From Rhinopithecus roxellana (taxonomy: Eukaryota; Chordata; Mammalia; Primates; Cercopithecidae): a stretch of DNA of 64,000 nt. The notes under the pieces were generated by a model. That model did no database searches. It was given only the letters and a program-made list of their open reading frames with translations, and was not told the DNA's origin. Made by a program: the position numbers and the translations under genes. Shown here one piece after another: positions 11,534 to 24,212 of this stretch. Within the stretch, counting starts at the first letter, position 1, and each line of letters opens with the position of its first letter. The stretch covers positions 124,856,235-124,920,234 of the forward strand of contig NC_044558.1 of the NCBI RefSeq assembly GCF_007565055.1. The letters are read 5' to 3'.

Positions 11534-13729
11534 CTTTTATTTTATATTTTTTTCCTCCGTGTATTTTTAAAGTTTATTTTTTTATCTCCAGTATTGTTAC
11601 TAGTTTTAGGCAATAAGTAGGAATAATATGAATACTAATAATGATGATAAAAGTATAATCATGTGGACAATATTGATGAAGGTAGTAATGATGGCAGTAT
11701 AAAGAGATAAAATCAAACAGCAAAAATGGAGGCCTGTTTTTGAAAGGAAATAAAGTATCTCTGGTTCTAAGACAATATATCCCAGAATATTTTGCTATTT
11801 TTGTTTATAGCTTCTGCCCCCATTCTTTTTCTCTTGTTTTCTTCTATTACCTGCAGTTATATTTGATTAATTTAATTATATACTAGCTTATTTTCTATTA
11901 ATCTCTACTGCCATGTTTGGAACTTGAAAGTTTGAATAATTTTTAAATGAATTTTCCCTCATTCTACATGCAAATATTTCGCAGAGTAGCTCTTGCTTTT
12001 CTTGTGCCCTAATTTCTTTGAAATTAGGTTCACTCACAAGAGATGAATAATAAAACCCTTCAAATAATTATTTGTAGCATTGGTTATTGATTGTAAATGT
12101 TTATAACTTCAGGCTCTCTAGTGCTTCAAAGCAAAGACTATCTTAGTTTGCTGATTGGAGGTTTATAAAACTGTTTTAGTTGGACATGGTTATGTCTTAG
12201 GTTTTCTCAGTCTCATGCAAACAGTACAAACTTTCCATAGGGTGTATTGCTTCTGCATATTAAAGTTTTTTTTTTTATTACATATTGATACTTTAGTTGC
12301 ATCCTCAGAGTTTGACTTCGTTGCCAAGTCCTGGAGATCAGTTCTCTAGCTTTCTATAGAAAGATTACTGAAGCCTATAGCTATATTTCTCTAAGATTAA
12401 CTAGTTACTTGAGACATTTTTGGAGCTCACAATGTGTAAGCTCTCCTCCCATTAACACATCCCAGATCTTATTTAATTGCATAGCCATAGGCATGATGAG
12501 AGAGAAACTGTCTTTGAAAAGCACATCTGCTTTTAAATAAGGAAAATATCTTATTCTTGGTGTTTTTTTCCTCGCATTTTCTATCTCTAGGGTGGAATAT
12601 CACCATTTTTAGAAGAGAACTCTAAAGAGAGAGCTTGCATATGCATATGGTATTCAGTGTGATATTAGCAGGTGCAACATTGCTTTAAAGACAGCAGTTA
12701 GGCATTTTTTAAATGAATGTAAAAAAGCTTAGGGAACTCTAATCCATTTGATTTAAGCTAAAGGATAGTTGCCACTTGGGCTATTCTTCCATATTCAAAA
12801 CACTTTGTAACTTTATCTCTTTCTTCCTTTAATGATACAAAAATAGGCCGTTAATATCATAGGCTGTATAAAGACACACATCAACTTATATCACTTTAGG
12901 ACAATATAAGACTGTGAGATATTTACATGATTTTCTGGGAACCTGTTTATAGCCTACCTGCTATGGCTGGAATTTTAATTGCCTATATTCTCTTCATTAA
13001 AATGTTGGCGTAAGGGCTCTGGAAAAGACAGGAAATACTAGTTTTCTTTCTGTCTAGCTAAAGTTTTAAAATATAAGTTCAAGGCCCAATCTTGATTTTC
13101 GTATAGCCGTAGTCCTGATTGATTCATTTATGTAGCCCATTGCTATAAACTTAGCACTTCTTATTTGTACATTATCGTTATGAATCGTTGGAAATTCCAA
13201 GATCGATCACATATGACTCCCAGCACACTCTTGGAATGTTGAGGCTTAAAAATTCAAAAAGAAAATTAAATATCTTGATATATAGTTAACAAGTATAAAG
13301 TTGGAATCAGTGAGCGTCAAAGCAGGAATATAAAGTATTATGTGAGGTGAAAGGGGACATGTTTTAAAACTTTAAGATAACTATGACTGTCATACTTTTG
13401 AATACAAAATGATGTATGTTTTTCACTAATTATATATCATGTGTGTTAGGGTTGAATTTCAACTAGAAGGCAAATGTGAGGAATTAGTGTCTTGGACTGG
13501 GCCAGTAATTCTGTGTAACTCAAGTGCTTGTCTATTTACTGCTTGTTATGTTGGTCAGTAGTGTGCAATGTGCTCATTAATATTCCATTTAATTGTCTAA
13601 AATAATCCCAGATATAAGTATTAATATATGACATTTACTCATAAGGATGATGAGTTACCGAAAGAGAACCATACCTCCTCAAAGTAGTACAGTTCTAGTA
13701 CAGAGCTCTATGCAGGAGAGGAATATATC
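11534..13729. other. AT-rich stretch, nothing recognised
   Basis: No gene or repeat family could be supported. A 64-codon frame at 12155-12349 has no recognisable feature. Confidence 0.55.
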
Positions 13730-13865
13730 ACATCCAAGTTTTATTACTTACGTTCGTATAATGTGTGGCAAGTACTTAAACTTTCTGTAACTTGGATCTC
13801 TTATCTGTTAATGATATACAACATTTGTACTTCTGAAATTAAGCTCAATTTAATAACAATGTAGT
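13730..13865 (+). mobile_element. MIR SINE fragment
   Basis: 'catccaagttttattactta', 'gtggcaagtacttaaacttt' and 'gtaacttggatctcttatct' follow the order of the MIR core (compare 'gtgaccttgggcaagttacttaacctctc'). Strongly diverged and incomplete. Confidence 0.65.
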
Positions 13866-13995
13866 ATTGTTTTTATATATTGCTGTACTTTGTTAATGTT
13901 CATGAAAATTTTGTCTTTATTTACTGTATTGATTTCTATATCTATTTGTCTTTATTATCTGGCAGTTTCTCTGTGATGTGTCTAGGTAAAAATAT

Positions 13996-14060
13996 TCTTC
14001 CTTTTTTCTCCCTTCCTTTCCTTCTTCTTCCCTCTTTCTTCCTTTCTCTTTTTTCTCCTG
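13996..14060. repeat. Homopyrimidine tract
   Basis: About 65 bases almost entirely C and T on the plus strand, with CTTC and CTTT units, ending at 'tctcctgc'. Such purine/pyrimidine-segregated DNA can form triplex (H-DNA) when mirror-symmetric. It also creates the lysine/glutamate-rich minus-strand frame at 13917-14102, which is an artefact. Confidence 0.85.
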
Positions 14061-14529
14061 CTTGAGTTTAATGGAGTTGTTTAGTGTGTCAATTGATGTC
14101 ATTCATAAATTACGTAAGCCCATCACATGGGTGAGTATGAGTTGACTTCTAATTCACTCTAACATGAGAGTTCTATCAAGCCTCGAACTTAGGGAGAGTT
14201 TCCTATTACTTTTCCTTGACTTTGCAGCCTTTTAGACTCCTGTATGTCATCAAATTTAAGATTTTAGTATGCATTGAGAATGCTTACAAGGCAAAGTAGG
14301 CTTTGGTTTTCTGCTTATCCTTTTACATTTCTGCCTTCAACTAAATGTTGATTTAATAACTCATTATTACATAGGCTCTAAAATAATTTTCTAAATATTT
14401 AAAAATGTTTATGCACCATTTTCAGTTATTTGTATAAGGAAAACTTACTGCTACATGTTACCAAAAAGGGAAGTGACATGTAAGGTATTACAGTATTCTT
14501 AGTTGTGCCATACATGCACATCTATTGTT

Positions 14530-14655
14530 CACCAAATGTATATTTCTTTATCAATTATTGTTAAACACATATTATGTGCAAGGCACTGTTTTGGATATAT
14601 GGGTCCCATCAGTGAATAAAAGAAGTATTCCTAAGCTCATGGAGTTTACATTCTA
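14530..14655 (-). mobile_element. L2 LINE 3'-end fragment, antisense
   Basis: 'atattatgtgcaaggcactg', 'ttggatatatgggtccca', 'gtgaataaaagaagtattcc' and 'ctcatggagtttacattcta' match the complement of the L2 3' terminal region in order (tatgtgccaggcactg ... gctggggatacagcagtgaac ... catggagcttacattcta). Confidence 0.75.
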
Positions 14656-15999
14656 CCTTATTTTTTCTTTTTAAACTAAACTCTATTAATACACTTAGGT
14701 CGATAGACTTGAATCCACAAGGAAACACATTAACTATAGTAAGCATTAATTTATAAATATGAAATATGAATTTTAAAAATATGACCTATATGAAAAATGA
14801 AAAATAATTTTTCTACCTATTATTGCTCTTTAAGTTTTGTGTATCAGTAGGTAATGAAACGAGGATTCCAAGTTTATCTTATCCATAGTATAATTAATTA
14901 ATTTAGCTTGCTGAATATTTTTGATTTTTAGGCCAGTAAAACAACTTTGATAAAATAGTTTAGATCCACTTTCTGTTAAGATCTGATATTTTCCCAAATC
15001 CAAGCTCTTCTTAACACATAATCTTATATTTCTTTCTCTTCCCTGGAGGCCTGCCAGGATATGTGATATGGAACTATAATTAAATCTTTTCATTGTTCAT
15101 GTATTCTTCTTCTTTCTATATTTCTGATTTTTAACTGTTCTTTCTCTCCATCTTATTTGTATTTTTTTTCTTTCCTTGACAACATTCTAAATAATTATTG
15201 GTTGTGGCTATTTGGCCAGGCTAGCACTTTCTATTTGTTCTTGTGTCTTTTTCACTACAATTGATTTTTAACTAGCCAAAGATAAACTGTGACTTCCAAC
15301 TGTTCTGTGGCTCTAGTTGTTGTAATTCCTTTTTTGAAGTGGCTGAGTGAGCAGGAGATGACTCAAATCATGGGTAGGAAGCAAATGATTTCTTCCCTCA
15401 TGATTCTTTGATTCAGTGTTTGGCAAATTCTAGAGATGTTGAGATATTTCCAGTTGCCTCATTCTTCTACTTCCCCTACATCGTTCCAGCACTTATGATC
15501 AATCAGAACTTCATAGAAATACTCATCTTTTTTTCACAGCTCATTGATAAGAAACAAGTTGAAAAATCTAGTAGTATATTTTGGGTGATAGTTGAGACAC
15601 CAAGGTAGAAGACAAATGTTACTCAAGGTAATTTTAATTTATTTTCTTATTTAAAGATGATCTGAGGACATATCATTTCCTGCAAGCTTTTTAAAAGAAT
15701 TATTTATTAGATCATTGGCCACTGTTTTTTATTACCTAAAGTAATATTGCACAGGGAAAACAATTTGATCCAGTGTCAGGAAGCCCGAGGCTTGTTACAG
15801 CATTTATGATCAATCGGAACTTTAAAGGGATGCTCAGTCTTACTAATACATGATTGCATAATTTTAGGCAACTGATATATACAATCTAGGTCTAATTTTG
15901 ATCATGCATTCAATGAAGGGATTAAACTTGATGCCTTCTATGATCCTTTAGAGTATCCTTTGATTAACTAATAGAATTTACTGTCTTATTTTGACATGC
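14656..15999. other. AT-rich stretch, nothing recognised
   Basis: No gene or named repeat. Frames of 87 codons (14830-15093, minus) and 66 codons (15408-15608, plus) lack domains and look like chance. The phrase 'cagcacttatgatcaatc' near 15488 recurs diverged as 'cagcatttatgatcaatcgg' near 15798, possibly a small decayed duplication about 310 bp apart. Confidence 0.5.
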
Positions 16000-17560
16000 A
16001 GTCATATGAACTTTGTTACATGAATAGATTTGTGTACCCATCACCATAATCAGGACACAGAACAATTTTTGCAACCGAAGAAAGTCTTCATACTACTCTT
16101 CTATAGGCACACCATCTGCCTAGCCCCAGTCCATGGCAGTAAATGATCTGATCTCCATCTCTATAGTTCAGTCTCTTAGAAAATGTCACACATATTGAGT
16201 CACATAGCATGGAACCTTTTAAGACTGGTTTTATTCACTTAACATAATGCACCTGAAATTCATCCAAGTTATTGTGTGAACCATAAATTCGTTCATTTTC
16301 ATTCTCTGCGTAGTATTCTATTTCCTAGATGTACCAGAATTTTTTCATTAATTCATTTGCTAAAGGGCATTTGGGTTATTTTAGCTTAGGGAAATTATAA
16401 ATAGAAATTTGCTGAACACCCTTGTGCAGGTTTTTATTTAAAATCAGTTTTCATTTCTCTAAGATAGATCCCTAGTAGTGAGATTGCTGGATAATATGAT
16501 ATGTGTACATTTAACTTTATATGAAAATGTGAAATCAATTTCTAGAGTGGCTGTGTCACTTTTCAGTAACACCAAAAACACATGCATAACAAGTTGCCTT
16601 ATTTTTTTTTTTCCATCCTCACCAGATTTTGGTGTTGTGAGCATTTCTAAGGCTTCCTGTTGTAATAGTCACATAGTGGTATCTCTCATGGGTTCAGTTG
16701 AATTTTCTTAATGGCTAATGATACTGAGTGTCTTCTCACATGTTTGTCATCTGTATATTCCTTTTAGTGAAAAATCTGTCTATGGTTTTTGCCAATTTTC
16801 TAATTGGATTTTTTTTTTTTTTTACTGCTATGTTTTACTATAAAAAACATATTTTGTATATTTACATATTTAATACATCCTCTATCAGATATGTAGTTTG
16901 AACATATTTTATTCTAGAGTATTTAAACATTTAAATACTTCTTCAAAATTTGTTTAACAATATATTTTTTCAAGGTAATTTTTTTAAGTGCTGATGATGT
17001 TTATGTATAGACTTTCTTTTATGGATGTTTTTGATGTCATGTTTAAATACTCTTTGTCCTTCCCAAACTCAAAGATTTTCTCCTGTGTTTTATTCTAGAA
17101 GTTTCACAGTTTCATGAAAATGTTTTACATTTAGATCTAAGACATATTTTGAGTTTGTTTTTAATTTGGCTTGTGGTTTAGGTTGAAGTTCTTTTATATT
17201 TTATGTTATTTCCATATATATGTGTAATTGCTTCAAAATCACTTGTTGAAAGATTTTTCTTTCTCCTTTGTTTTTGTATCTCTGTTAAATATTTATTGAT
17301 CACTTTGTGTGGATCTATTTCTGGAATCTACATTTTGTTCTGTTTATGTATGTATCCCTTTAGAAATACCACATTGCCTTCATTCTGATGGTTTTATCAT
17401 AAGTTTAAAAATTGTTAGCATTATGCTTCCAATTTTTGTTTTTGTTTTTCACACTGGTACTAGCTATTCTAGTTCCTGTGCCTGCTTAGGTTATTAATAT
17501 TGTACAAATTGTAGATTTGTTTTATTTGTTGAATCATGTTTCTACTTTGAGTAATTCTGT
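16000..17560 (-). mobile_element. Old LINE-1 (L1M-like) 3' part, antisense
   Basis: The plus strand shows the familiar antisense L1 3' landscape: 'gtacccatcaccataatcag', 'cttaacataatgcacctgaa', 'tcattttcattctctgcgta', 'gatccctagtagtgagattg' (complement of the ORF2 'conserved C-terminal' coding part) and then a long complement of ORF2. It is diverged, with no intact frame. Right edge approximate. Confidence 0.7.
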
Positions 17561-19030
17561 ATTTTAGCTATATTTAAAAATGCCATTTTCTTCTTGGGTG
17601 AATTTTAATGCTAAAAAATATTAGAGTTTCACTACAAAAGAGCACAAAGTAACAAACTATCACTATAGTAGAGGTCAAAATATGTATCAAATATGGTTCT
17701 TTACGTTTGCTCTCAAAGAGAGTAATTTTTAGCAAGTGCTACTATGTGAGCATTTAACTTTGAGCATTTGTTCATTTCTCTACCCTGGGGGAAGTATGGA
17801 TAAGTTTAATTTTTAGATGTAAATAAACATTTTTTTACTTCTCATTCTATTAAACTCTTATGCAATATTGACTACGTTTTATTATTTCTTCATTTCTTCA
17901 CACAGATATTTTAGTGTCATGTGCTATTCACTGTGAAGAGTAAAAGAGCACATCTTTTTGAAAATCATTTTATTCTTTATGTTTCTTCCCCAGGTATCAC
18001 CTTGAATGAGTCAGCTCATTCTTCTCAATGGGTGCCTGAACGTTCTCACCTTACCTCCCTGATCAACTCTCACATCTGTGGGAATGACTCAAACCCAACT
18101 CTGTGACATAATGTCGACCTTTCTCCTAAATTCTAGTTTCACATTTCTGACTGTCAAACTGTCATCTGTTTGAATGTTTTGGAAGCTACTCAATTCAACG
18201 TTTCCTATCTTAAAACCTTCTGTTCATTCAAATTAGTATATCACCCATCTTATCTTTTCCATTGTACCACCATTTTCAAAGCAGCCAATCCTCAGCCAAT
18301 CTCTACTACACTTTTTTCCTCAGTACATTCCATTAATTGCAAGGTATAGCTGATTCAGTATATGCAATGTCTTTATTATCTATCTCCTCCGTTTATTTCT
18401 ACCACCACTGGCACCCTTTGGGTCAAGACCTAATTAAAACAACAGCAAAAAAGAGTTTATGATGGGAGAATATTCTATAAATATTGCATTTTTTCAGTAT
18501 TCAGAATAAAGTCTGTGGATATTTATAGAATATTAATTGTACCATAAGCTGAAATTCATCTAAGAATATACAGAAATCCAGTGTCCATGTGAATAATAGG
18601 GTAAAGTATAGTTTATCTGAAAGAAATTTCTGGATCATTAATCGCTAAAGGCAGTAAAAAAAGATATTGGTGATATAGGTAAATTTAGTTGGAGTTAAAT
18701 GCCGAATAAAGAAGGGGTTTATAGGATTCTCAGACCTACTGAGGGCACCTTGGACAACTTCGATAATGAGGACATGAAGTTGTTGGCCGATGTGTTTCTA
18801 TTAATCCAAGTAAGTTTAGGGAAGCTACATAAAATTTTTCTCTGTAGTCTATTTTACCAGTATCTGAAGTAATATAAATGAGGTAGCTTGATCGTTAATA
18901 TGTGAGCCAATAAATTGGATGGGAAACAGACGACTGCAAAGGATAAAGCCAAGTTAGCAATCATATATAAATTTATGTTAGCGTAAAAGATCAGTATGAA
19001 AACCATATATTCAATATGTATTATCTAGCG
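17561..19030. other. AT-rich stretch, nothing recognised
   Basis: No gene or repeat family recognised between the old L1 and the target-site duplication of the full-length L1. A 61-codon frame at 17921-18106 shows no recognisable feature. Confidence 0.5.
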
Positions 19031-19044
19031 TAATCTGAGTTTTC
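19031..19044. repeat. Target-site duplication, left copy
   Basis: 'taatctgagttttc' directly precedes the poly(T) that represents the L1 poly(A) tail. It is identical to 25256-25269 on the other side of the L1. Confidence 0.95.
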
Positions 19045-19214
19045 TTTTTTTTTCTTTTTTTTTTTTTTTATTATACTTTAAGTTCTAGGGTACATGTGCA
19101 TAACGTGCAGGTTTGTTACATATGTATACTTATGCCATGTTGGTGTGCTGCACACATCAACTCGTCAGCACCCATCAATTCATCATTTATATCATGTATA
19201 ACTCCCCAATGCAA

Positions 19215-19244
19215 TCCCTCCCTCCTCCCCCCTCCCCCCTCCCC
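19215..19244 (-). other. G-rich tract of the L1 3' UTR (G-quadruplex candidate)
   Basis: On the minus strand this is several G-runs of three to six bases separated by single A residues or short AG. It is the conserved polypurine tract of L1PA 3' UTRs, known to form G-quadruplexes. It lies just downstream of the ORF2 stop position. Confidence 0.8.
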
Positions 19245-19299
19245 ATGATAGGCCCCAGTGCGTGATGTTCCCCTTCCCGAGTCCAAGTGATCTCATTGT

Positions 19300-22200
19300 T
19301 CAGTTCCCACCTATGAGTGAGAACATGCGGTGTTTGGTTTTCTCTTCTTGTGATAGTTTGCTAAGAATGATGGTTTCCAGCTACATCCATGTCCCTACAA
19401 AGGACGCAAACTCATCCTTTTTTATGGCTGCATAGTATTCCATGGTGTATATGTGCCACATTTTCTTAATCCAGTCTGTCACAGATGGACATTTGGGTTG
19501 ATTCCAAGTCTTTGCTATTGTGCAATAGTGCCGCAATAAACATACGTGTGCATGTGTCTTTGTAGTAGAATAATTTATAATCCTTTGGGTATATACCCAG
19601 TAGTGGGATGGCTGGGTCATATGGTACATCTAGTTCTAGATCCTTGAGGAATTGCCATACTGTTTTCCATAATGGTTGAACTAGTTTACAATCCCACCAA
19701 CAGTGTAAAAGTGTTCCTATTTCTCCACATCCTCTCCAACACCTGTTGTTTCCTGACTTCTTAATGATTGCCATTCTAACTGGTGTGAGATGGTATCTCA
19801 TTGTGGTTTTGATTTGCATTTCTCTGATGGCGAGTGACGATGAGCATTTTTTCATGTGTCTGTTGGCTGTATGAATATCTTCTTTTGAGAAATGTCTGTT
19901 CATATCCTTTCCCCACTTTTTGATGGGGTTGTTTGTTTTTTTCTCGTATATTTGTTTGAGTTCTTTGTAGATTCTGGATATTAGCCCTTTGTCAGATGAG
20001 TAGGTTGCAAAAATTTTCTCCCATTCTGTAGGTTGCCTGTTCACTCTGATGGTAGTTTCTTTTGCTGTGCAAAAGCTCTTTAGTTTAATTAGATCCCATT
20101 TGTCAATTTTTGCTTTTGCTTGCCGTTGCTTTTGGTGTTTTAGACATGAAGTCCTTGCCCATGCCTATGTCCTGAATGGTACTACCTAGATTTTCTTCTA
20201 GGGTTTTTATGGTATTAGGTCTAACATTTAAGTCTCTAATCCATCTTGAATTAATCTTCGTATAAGGGGTAAGGAAAGGATCCAGTTTCAGCTTTCTACT
20301 TATGGCTAGCCAATTTTCCCAGCACCATTTATTAAATAGGGAATCCTTTCCCCATTTCTTGTTTCTCTCAGGTTTGTCAAAGATCAGATGGCTGTAGATG
20401 TGCGGTATTATTTCTGAGGACTCTGTTCTGTTCCATTGGTCTATAGCTCTGTTTTGGTACCAGTACCATGCTGTTTTGGTTACTGTAGCCCTGTAGTATA
20501 GTTTGAAGTCAGGTAGCGTGACGCCTCCAGCTTTGTCCTTTTGACTTAGGATTGTCTTGGCAATGCGGGCTCTTTTTTGGTTCCATATGAACTTTAAAGC
20601 AGTTTTTTCCAATTCTGTGAAGAAACTCATTGGTAGCTTGATGGGGATGGCATTGAATCTATAAATAACCTTGGGCAGTATGGCCATTTTCACGATATTG
20701 ATTCTTCCTATCCATGAGCATGGTATGTTCTTCCATTTGTTTGTGTCCTCTTTGATTTCACTGAGCAGTGGTTTGTAGTTCTCCTTGAAGAGGTCCTTTA
20801 CATCCCTTGTAAGCTGGATTCCTAGGTATTTTATTCTCTTTGAAGCAATTGTGAATGGAAGTTCATTCCTGATTTGGCTCTCTGCTTGTCTGTTACTGGT
20901 GTATAAGAATGCTTGTGATTTTTGCACATTAATTTTGTATCCTGAGACTTTGCTGAAGTTGCTTATCAGCATAAGGAGATTTTGGGCTGAGACGATGGGG
21001 TTTTCTAAATATACAATCATGTCATCTGCAAACAGGGAACAATTTGACTTCTTCTTTTCCTAACTGGATACCCTTGATTTCTTTCTCTTGCCTGATTGCC
21101 CTAGCCAGAACTTCCAACACTATGTTGAATAGGAGTGGTGAGAGAGGGCATCCCTGTCTTGTGCCAGTTTTCAAAGGGAATTTTTCCAGTTTTTGCCCAT
21201 TCAGTATGATATTAGCTGTGGGTTTGTCATAAATGGCTCTTATTATTTTGAGATACGTTCCATCAATACCGAATTTATTGAGTGTTTTTAGCATGAAGGG
21301 CTGTTGAATTTTGTCAAAAGCCTTTTCTGCATCTATTGAGACAATCATGTGGTTCTTGTCTTTGGTTCTGTTTATATGCTGGATTACGTTTATTGATTTG
21401 CGAATGTTGAACCAGCCTTGCATCCCAGGGATGAAGCCCACTTGATCATGGTGGATAAGCTTTTTGATGTGCTGCTGAATCCGGTTTGCCAGTATTTTAT
21501 TGAGAATTTTTGCATCAATGTTCATCAGGGATATTGGTCTAAAATTCTCATTTTTGTTGTGTCTCTGCCAGGCTTTGGTATCAGGATGATGTTGGCCTCA
21601 TAAAATGAGTTCGGGAGGATTCCCTCTTTTTCTATTGATTGGAATAGTTTCAGAAGGAATGGTACCAGCTCCTCCTTGTACCTCTGGTAGAATTCAGCTG
21701 TGAATCCATCTGGTCCTGGACTTTTTTTGGTGGGTAGGCTATTAATTGTTGCCTCAATTTCAGAGCCTGCTATTGGTCTATTCAGGGATTCAACTTCTTC
21801 CTGGTTTAGCCTTGGGAGAGTGTAAGTGTCCAGGAAATTATCCATTTCTTCTAGATTTTCTAGTTGATTTGCGTAGAGGCGTTTATAGTATTCTCTGATG
21901 GTAGTTTGTATTTCTGTGGGGTCAGTGGTGATATCCCCTTTATCATTTTTTATTGCATCTATTTGATTCCTCTCTCTTTTCTTCTTTATTAGTCTTGCTA
22001 GCGGTCTGTCAATTTTGTTGATCTTTTCAAAAAACCAACTCCTGGATTCATTGATTTTTTGGAGGGTTTTTTGTGTCTCTATCTCCTTCAGTTCGGCTCT
22101 GATCTTAGTTATTTCTTGCCTTCTGCTAGCTTTTGAATGTGTTTGCTCTTGCCTCTCTAGTTCTTTTAATTGTGATGTTAGAGTGTCAATTTTAGATCTT

Positions 22201-23131
22201 TCCTGCTTTCTCTTGTGGGCATTTAGTGCTATAAATTTCCCTCTACACACTGCTTTAAATGTGTCCCAGAGATTCTGGTATGTTGTATCTTTGTTCTCAT
22301 TGGTTTCAAAGAACATCTTTATTTCCGCTTTCATTTCGTCATGTACCCAGTAGTCATTCAGGAGCAGGTTGTTCAGTTTCCATGTAGTTGAGCGGTTTTG
22401 ATTAGAGTTTCTTAGTCCTGAGTTCTAGTTTGATTGCACTGTGGTCTGAGAGACAGTTTGTTATAATTTCTGTTCTTTTACATTTGCTGAGGAGTGCTTT
22501 ACTTCCAATTATGTGGTCAATTTTGGAATAAGTGCGATGTGGTGCTGAGAAGAATGTATATTCTGTTGATTTGGGGTGGAGAGTTCTATAGATGTCTATT
22601 AGGTCCGCTTGGTGCAGAGATGAGTTCAATTCCTGGATATCCTTGTTAACTTTCTGTCTCGTTGATCTGTCTAATGTTGACTAGCGGAGTGTTGAAGTCT
22701 CCCATTATTATTGTATGGGAGTCTAAGTCTCTTTGTAAGTCTCTAAGGACTTGCTTTATGAATCTGGGTGCTCCTGTATTTGGTGCATATATATTTAGGA
22801 GAGTTAGCTCTTCCTGTTGAATTGATCCCTTTACCATTATGTAATGGCCTTCTTTGTCTCTTTTGATCTTTGATGGTTTAAAGTCTGTTTTATCAGAGAC
22901 AAGGATTGCAACCCCTGCTTTTTTTTGTTCTCCATTTGCTTGGTAGATCTTCCTCCATCCCTTTATTTTGAGCCTATGTATGTCTCTGCATGTGAGATGG
23001 GTCTCCTGAATACAGCAGACTCATGGGTCTTGACTCTTTATCCAGTTTGCCAGTCTGTGTCTTTTAATTGGACCATTTAGTCCATTAACATTTAAGGTTA
23101 ATATTGTTATGTGTGAACTTGATCCTGCCAT
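19300..23131 (-). pseudogene. L1 ORF2 (endonuclease/reverse transcriptase), broken
   Basis: ORF2p of intact L1 is a 1275-residue endonuclease-reverse transcriptase. From the start codon at 23131 to the terminal stop at 19302-19300 there are 3832 nt, four more than the 3828 nt of an intact L1 ORF2. I can place six frame changes: insertions near 22682, 22405, 21040, 20112 and 19521 and a deletion near 21550, net +4, as observed. There is also an in-frame TGA at codon 37 (23023-23021). Recognisable pieces: endonuclease motifs 'MGDFNTPL' (about 22700) and 'SDHSAI' (about 22430), RT blocks over 22334-20103, and the cysteine-rich C-terminal 'CWRGCGE...HCWWDC' near 19700. The insertion near 21040 falls just before the FADD catalytic motif, splitting the RT into two frames. 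No function is possible from this copy. Confidence 0.95.
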
Positions 23132-23194
23132 TATGATATTAACTGGTTATTTTGCTCGTTAGTTGATGCAGTTTCTTCCTAGCCTCGATGGTCT

Positions 23195-24212
23195 TTACAT
23201 TTTGGCATGTTTTTGCAATGGCTGGTACCTGGTTGTTCCTTTCCATGTTTAGTGCTTCCTTCAGGGTCTCTTGTAAGGCAGGCCTGGTGGTGACAAAATC
23301 TCTAAGCATTTGCTTATCTGTAAAGGATTTTATTTCTCCTTCACTTATGAAACTTAGTTTGGCTGGATATGAAATTCTGAGTTTAAAATTCTTTTCTTTA
23401 AGAACGTTGAATATTGGCCCCCACTCTCTTCTGGCTTGTAGAGTTTCTGCCGAGAGATCTGCTGTTAGTCTGATGGGCTTCCCTTTGTGGGTAACCCGAC
23501 CTTTCTCTCTGGCTGCCCTTAAGATTTTTTCCTTCATTTCAACTTTGGTGAATCTGGCAATTATGTGTCTTGGAGTTGCTCTTCTGGAGGAGTATCTTTG
23601 TGGCGTTCTCTGTATTTCCTGAATTTGAATGTTGGCCTGCCCTACTAGGTTGGGGAAGTTCTCCTGGATGATTTCCTGAAGAGTGTTTTCCAACTTGGTT
23701 CCATTTTCCCCCTCACTTTCAGGCACCCCAATCAGGCGTAGATTTGGTCTTTTTACATAATCCCATACTTCTTGCAGGCTTTGCTCATTTCTTTTTCTTC
23801 TTTTTTCTTTTGGTTTCTCTTCTCGCTTCATTTCATTCATCTGATCCTCAATCGCTGATAATCTTTCTTCCAGTTGATCGAGTCGGTTACTGAAGCTTGT
23901 GCATTTGTCACGTATTTCTCGTGTCATGGTTTTCATCTCTGTCATTTCGTTTATGACCTTCTCTGCATTAATTAGTCTAGCTGTCAATTCTTCCACTCTT
24001 TTTTCAAGATTTTTAGTTTCTTTGCGCTGGGTACGTAATTCCTCCTTTAGCTCTGAGAAGTTTGATGGACTGAAGCCTTCTTCTCTCCTCTCGTCCAAGT
24101 CATTCTCTGACCAGCTTTGATCCGTTGCTGGCGATGGGCTGCGCTCCTATGCAGGGGGAGATGCGCTCTTATTTTTTGAATTTCCAGCTTTTCTGCCCTG
24201 CTTCTTCCCCAT
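23195..24212 (-). pseudogene. L1 ORF1 (RNA-binding chaperone), broken
   Basis: ORF1p is the trimeric coiled-coil RNA-binding protein of the L1 ribonucleoprotein, 338 residues when intact. The canonical start is ATG at 24212-24210, beginning MGKKQ. Codon 22 is an in-frame TAG (24149-24147), where intact copies carry a lysine codon. Reading resumes in the same frame from Met39 (24098) through the coiled coil, the RRM-like region ('RPNLRLIGVPES') and the C-terminal domain. A one-base insertion in the 'AACCAGGTACC' region near 23226 then shifts the last dozen codons, so the frame runs past the usual stop (23197-23195) to 23139. Start-to-stop distance is 338 codons plus one base, consistent with a single insertion. 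A 319-residue N-truncated product from Met39 is conceivable but would lack the first 38 residues and have a foreign tail. Confidence 0.95.

Noticed and set aside
19381..24098. A series of long minus-strand frames (up to 319 codons) as host genes
   Set aside because: All are pieces of LINE-1 ORF1 and ORF2 with recognisable L1 motifs, collinear inside one element with a target-site duplication.
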